Source: Novosphingobium sp.
GTDB lineage: Bacteria > Pseudomonadota > Alphaproteobacteria > Sphingomonadales > Sphingomonadaceae
DNA length: 8,217 bases
Assembly: GCA_028697875.1 (NCBI GenBank)
Contig: JAQVEQ010000130.1
Coordinates: 1 to 8,217 of the forward strand
Reading direction: 5' to 3'
Shown here one piece after another: positions 5,425 to 8,217 of the stretch. The notes beneath the pieces were generated by a model. That model was given only the letters and a program-made list of their open reading frames with translations. It had not been told where the DNA came from and ran no database searches. The position numbers were made by a program, and so were the translations under genes. The stretch's first letter is position 1. The number at the start of each line of letters is the position of its first letter.

Positions 5425-6389
5425 GTTTTACTGCTCAGTCCGTCGCTGAGGTGACGCCCCCTCTGGAGCCCCTGCCGCGCTATGCGGACAGGCCGAACGC
5501 GGGCGGAAAAAAGAAACCCTGGGGCAAGCGGGCCGGGACGCTGATATCGCTCAGCCTTCTGGCTGCGGCCCTGTGGCAATGCCGCCAACTCGATTTCGCC
5601 ATTTTCAAGACTCTCATGCCCGGCTCGGCCGCTTTCTGGCTGGTCTATGCCGCCTATTACTTGGCGACTCCGCTTTCCGAGTGGGTGATTTTCCGCCGCC
5701 TGTGGGACCTTCCCCCGGCCGGGATCGTTCCCCTGCTGCGCAAGAAGGTCAGCAACGAGCTGATTCTCGGCTATCTCGGCGAAGTCTACTTCTACAGCTG
5801 GGCCCGGCGTCACAGCCATATCGTCTCCGCCCCGTTCGGCGCGATCAAGGACGTGGCCATCCTGTCCGCCATGATGGGCAACATCGTCACGCTGGCGATG
5901 GTCGCGGCCGGCGCGTCGCTGTTCTTCCCGCTGATCCGCCAGGTCGAATTCAGCATCAGCCAGCAGGCGGTGATTATTTCAGTGGCCTTCCTGGCCATCA
6001 CTTCGGCCCTCGTGCTGTTCCTCCGGCGCCAGATATTCAGCCTGCCACTGCGTGAACTGGTGTTCGTCAGCGTCATGCATACCTTGCGTATTCTCGCCGG
6101 GATCGGCCTGCTCGCCTTGCTCTGGCACCTCGCCCTGCCGGACGTGGCCCTGATCTGGTGGGCCCTTCTCGCCCTGCTGCGCCAGCTCGTCTCGCGCCTG
6201 CCGTTCGTGCCGAACAAGGATGTTGTCTTCGCCAGCATCGCGATTTTCCTGCTGGGCGAGGATGCCAAGATCGCCGCCCTGATGGCGCTGATCGCCGGCG
6301 TCCTGCTCGCCACCCACCTCGTGGTTGCCCTTGTGCTGGGCCTTGCCGGACTGGTGAAAGGGGAGGAGATTCCCGATGAAGATCGTTGA
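5421..6389 (+). CDS. Polytopic inner-membrane protein of unknown function, 322 aa
   Basis: I do not recognise a named protein. About 35 N-terminal residues are polar, proline-rich and end in a lysine cluster (GGKKKPWGKR), followed by some seven to eight hydrophobic segments at roughly 39-53, 67-91, 144-169, 182-202, 213-237, 240-254, 266-279 and 284-312. A loop near 111-130 (SNELILGYLGEVYFYSWARR) and a segment near 257-268 (SRLPFVPNKDVV) look conserved in character. The general architecture recalls the membrane domain of the lysylphosphatidylglycerol synthase/UPF0104 group, often found beside glycosyltransferases; that link is tentative. The GTG start at 5421 has GGAG five bases upstream. The gene overlaps the following glycosyltransferase by 14 bp, which implies joint expression and a role in the same glycan or glycolipid pathway, perhaps lipid handling or export. 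Confidence 0.8.
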   Translation: MSFTAQSVAEVTPPLEPLPRYADRPNAGGKKKPWGKRAGTLISLSLLAAALWQCRQLDFAIFKTLMPGSAAFWLVYAAYYLATPLSEWVIFRRLWDLPPAGIVPLLRKKVSNELILGYLGEVYFYSWARRHSHIVSAPFGAIKDVAILSAMMGNIVTLAMVAAGASLFFPLIRQVEFSISQQAVIISVAFLAITSALVLFLRRQIFSLPLRELVFVSVMHTLRILAGIGLLALLWHLALPDVALIWWALLALLRQLVSRLPFVPNKDVVFASIAIFLLGEDAKIAALMALIAGVLLATHLVVALVLGLAGLVKGEEIPDEDR

Positions 6390-7548
6390 TGTCTGCGGCT
6401 TCTACAGTCCGGTCGGCGGCGGGGTGAAAACCTATGTCGAGCGCAAGCTCGCCGCCGCCCCGTGGATGGGCCATGAAGTGGTGGTCATCGCCCCGGGGCC
6501 GAAGGACACCGAAATCGAAGTGGCGCCCGGTGCCCGGCTGGTGACGATGACCAGCCCGGTCTTTCCGCTCGATCCGCGATACCATTATTTCAGCAACGAG
6601 ATCCGGCTGCACGAACTGCTCGACCGGTTCGCGCCGGATGTGGTGGAATGCTCCACCCCGTGGTCCAGCCCCGGCATGGTCGCCCGCTGGCCGGGCAAGG
6701 CGCGGCGTTCGCTGATCATGCATTGCGATCCGCTGTCGGCCTATCCCTATCGCTGGTTCGGCTCCTTGATGGAGCGTGACACGATCGACCGCGGTTTCGA
6801 ATTCTTCTGGCGCCACTTGCGCCGCCTGGGCGCCAGCTACGACCTTGTCGTGTGTGCGAACCAGAATCTCGCCAGCCGCCTGAGCGATGGCGGCGTCGCC
6901 AATGTCGTCACCGAGCCGATGGGCGTGCAGCCGCATATCTTCAGCCCCCGATTGCGCGATGAGGCGCTGCGCGGCGAAGTCCTGCGGGATTGCGGCCTCG
7001 ATGCGGATGCGACGCTCCTGATCGGCGTCGGGCGCCTCTCGTCCGAAAAGCGGTGGTCGATGGTGATCGATGCCGTCACTGCGGCCGGTTACGACCGCAA
7101 GATCGGCATGGTGCTGGTCGGTGAAGGCCGCGAACGGCGGCGCCTGCTGCGCCAGATCGGCGGCAATCCCCACATTCGCCTGATCGGGCCGATAACCGAG
7201 CGCGGCCTGCTGTCGCGCATGCTGGCAAGCGCGGATGCGCTGGTCCATGGCTGCGAAGCCGAAACCTTCGGCATGGTCGCGGCCGAAGCACGGGCCAGCG
7301 GCATTCCGGTGATCGCGCCCGACATGGGCGGGGCGAGCGATTTCGCCGGTAATGGCATGGGGTGGCGTTACCGCGCCGGCCACGGCCCCAGCCTGCTTTC
7401 CCTGCTCCGTTGGCTCGACCCGGACGATTATGCGAATTGCCGGCTCCGGGCCAGCCGGGTGGCCGGCGGCGCCTGGACGATGGATGAGCATTTCGCCGCG
7501 CTTTTCGCCCGTTACGAGGCCTTGCCGGTGCTGGCCGAGGCGGCCTGA
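6376..7548 (+). CDS. GT4-type (GT-B fold) glycosyltransferase, 390 aa
   Basis: This is a probable retaining transferase moving a sugar from a nucleotide-sugar donor to a lipid- or glycan-linked acceptor on the cytoplasmic face of the membrane. The N-terminal Rossmann half begins MKIVDVCGFYSPVGGGVKTYVERKL, with the acceptor-side glycine loop at about 14-17. The C-terminal donor half has LLIGVGRLSSEKRW (about 214-227) with the usual Arg/Lys pair, and the E-x7-E motif as EAETFGMVAAE with Glu296 and Glu304, then ASGIPVIAPDMGGASDF. Length is normal for family GT4. There is no signal peptide or membrane helix. A strong GGAGG (6362-6366) lies nine bases before the ATG, within the preceding gene. The gene overlaps its upstream neighbour by 14 bp and shares one base with the next start (TGATG). 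Donor and acceptor cannot be read; exopolysaccharide, O-antigen or glycolipid are all possible. Confidence 0.92.
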   Translation: MKIVDVCGFYSPVGGGVKTYVERKLAAAPWMGHEVVVIAPGPKDTEIEVAPGARLVTMTSPVFPLDPRYHYFSNEIRLHELLDRFAPDVVECSTPWSSPGMVARWPGKARRSLIMHCDPLSAYPYRWFGSLMERDTIDRGFEFFWRHLRRLGASYDLVVCANQNLASRLSDGGVANVVTEPMGVQPHIFSPRLRDEALRGEVLRDCGLDADATLLIGVGRLSSEKRWSMVIDAVTAAGYDRKIGMVLVGEGRERRRLLRQIGGNPHIRLIGPITERGLLSRMLASADALVHGCEAETFGMVAAEARASGIPVIAPDMGGASDFAGNGMGWRYRAGHGPSLLSLLRWLDPDDYANCRLRASRVAGGAWTMDEHFAALFARYEALPVLAEAA

Positions 7549-8217
7549 TGCCTGCAAAGAAGGGTTCTCGTGGACGGGATCCCGAGATCCTGGTCTATCT
7601 TCACCGCTTTTGCGAAGGCGGCGTCGAACGCGTGGCCTTGCGTCTGGCCGACTCCTGGAGCCGGAGCGGAGCGCGGGTCACGATCGCGGTCGCTTACGCC
7701 ACGCCGCCGGTTTCCTCGGTACCGGCGGGCAATTGGGTCGTCCGGCAATCCGGCATGACATGGTGGCCGCGTTCGCTCGAAGGGCTGTGGATGGCCGCCT
7801 GGCTGATCCGTTGCGTCCGCCGCGGTTCGCCCGACGTGATCTTCTGCCCCGGCAACAGCTACACGATCAGCGCCGTCCTGGCCAAGGCATGGCTGGGCCG
7901 GAAGTGCCCGCCGATCCTGTGCAAGATCAGCAACAGCCTGGTCCGCCGCGATTTCACCGGGGTCGTACGCAAGGCTTACGATGCATGGCTGCGCCTTCAG
8001 GGGCGGACGATTGATTGCTTCGCCGCCACTGCCGAACCGGTCGCATTTGAGGCGGAACGCGCGCTGGCAATCGACCCGGCACGGATCGCCGTGCTGCCCA
8101 ATCCGGTGATCGACCGTGCGCTGGTCGAACGGCTCGACGCGGCGGCGCAGGACCATTCTCCCCGCAATGCTTGGACGTTCCTTTCCGTCGGCCGGCTGGT
8201 GCCGCAAAAGAACTACG
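7548..8217 (+). CDS. Second GT4-type glycosyltransferase, N-terminal 223 residues (cut by window end)
   Basis: A second GT-B glycosyltransferase starts at ATG 7548 and stays open to the window end. The N-terminal half has ILVYLHRFCEGGVERVALRLAD (about 14-35), where the EGGVER loop is the typical acceptor-side motif of GT4 enzymes, then a PDVIFCPGN strand-loop at about 95-103. The interdomain stretch VLPNPVIDR (about 182-190) and the start of the donor domain, TFLSVGRLVPQKNY (about 210-223), follow, with the conserved Arg and Lys. The E-x7-E donor motif lies beyond the window. The start shares one base with the upstream stop (TGATG) and GAGG lies seven bases before it. The pair of glycosyltransferases after a membrane protein suggests sequential sugar additions in one pathway; the sugars are unknown. 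Confidence 0.88.
   Translation, partial: MPAKKGSRGRDPEILVYLHRFCEGGVERVALRLADSWSRSGARVTIAVAYATPPVSSVPAGNWVVRQSGMTWWPRSLEGLWMAAWLIRCVRRGSPDVIFCPGNSYTISAVLAKAWLGRKCPPILCKISNSLVRRDFTGVVRKAYDAWLRLQGRTIDCFAATAEPVAFEAERALAIDPARIAVLPNPVIDRALVERLDAAAQDHSPRNAWTFLSVGRLVPQKNY

Noticed and set aside
6073..7557. 494-codon minus-strand open frame
   Set aside because: It is antisense to the membrane protein and the first glycosyltransferase, and its translation has no recognisable domain.
7512..8207. 231-codon minus-strand open frame at the right end
   Set aside because: It is antisense to the second glycosyltransferase, whose GT4 motifs are clear on the plus strand.
1..8217. Prophage, CRISPR array, IS element or defence system
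   Set aside because: Apart from the XRE gene and its dyads, no integrase, transposase, repeat-spacer pattern, terminal inverted repeat or defence-family motif was seen.

Overview
The window is GC-rich (mostly 65-70 % by hand count) and tightly packed, and looks like an alphaproteobacterial chromosome. The protein styles suggest an order such as Sphingomonadales, but that placement is inference from composition and recognisable families. No rRNA, tRNA, CRISPR array or insertion sequence was seen.

Left region (1-4713): alpha-glucan metabolism. On the minus strand glgP (glycogen phosphorylase, probable TTG start at 2804) runs into glgB (branching enzyme, cut by the window edge). The glgP stop overlaps the glgB GTG start. 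Divergent from glgP, across about 300 bp of regulatory DNA, is a cytoplasmic GH13 alpha-glucosidase (3106-4713). Together these would build and branch glycogen, release glucose-1-phosphate by phosphorolysis, and hydrolyse short alpha-glucosides.

Middle region (4714-5420): a lower-GC patch (about 52-58 %, 43 % in its operator segment). It holds a minus-strand XRE/Cro-CI type DNA-binding protein (126 aa). Just upstream of that gene are three evenly spaced 16-bp dyads, each of the form TAnSG-N6-CCATW, with centres 25 and 24 bp apart. The pattern resembles the three-operator control regions of temperate phages. A rightward promoter-like sequence is interleaved with dyads 2 and 3, pointing toward the next operon. 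A 42-codon ORF may lie at the head of that transcript.

Right region (5421-8217): a plus-strand operon of overlapping genes. They encode a polytopic membrane protein of uncertain function, a complete GT4-type glycosyltransferase, and a second GT4-type glycosyltransferase cut by the window end. This looks like part of a surface polysaccharide or glycolipid pathway; the product cannot be read from the sequence.

The most notable item is the XRE gene with its three-dyad array, placed as a possible switch for the glycosyltransferase operon.
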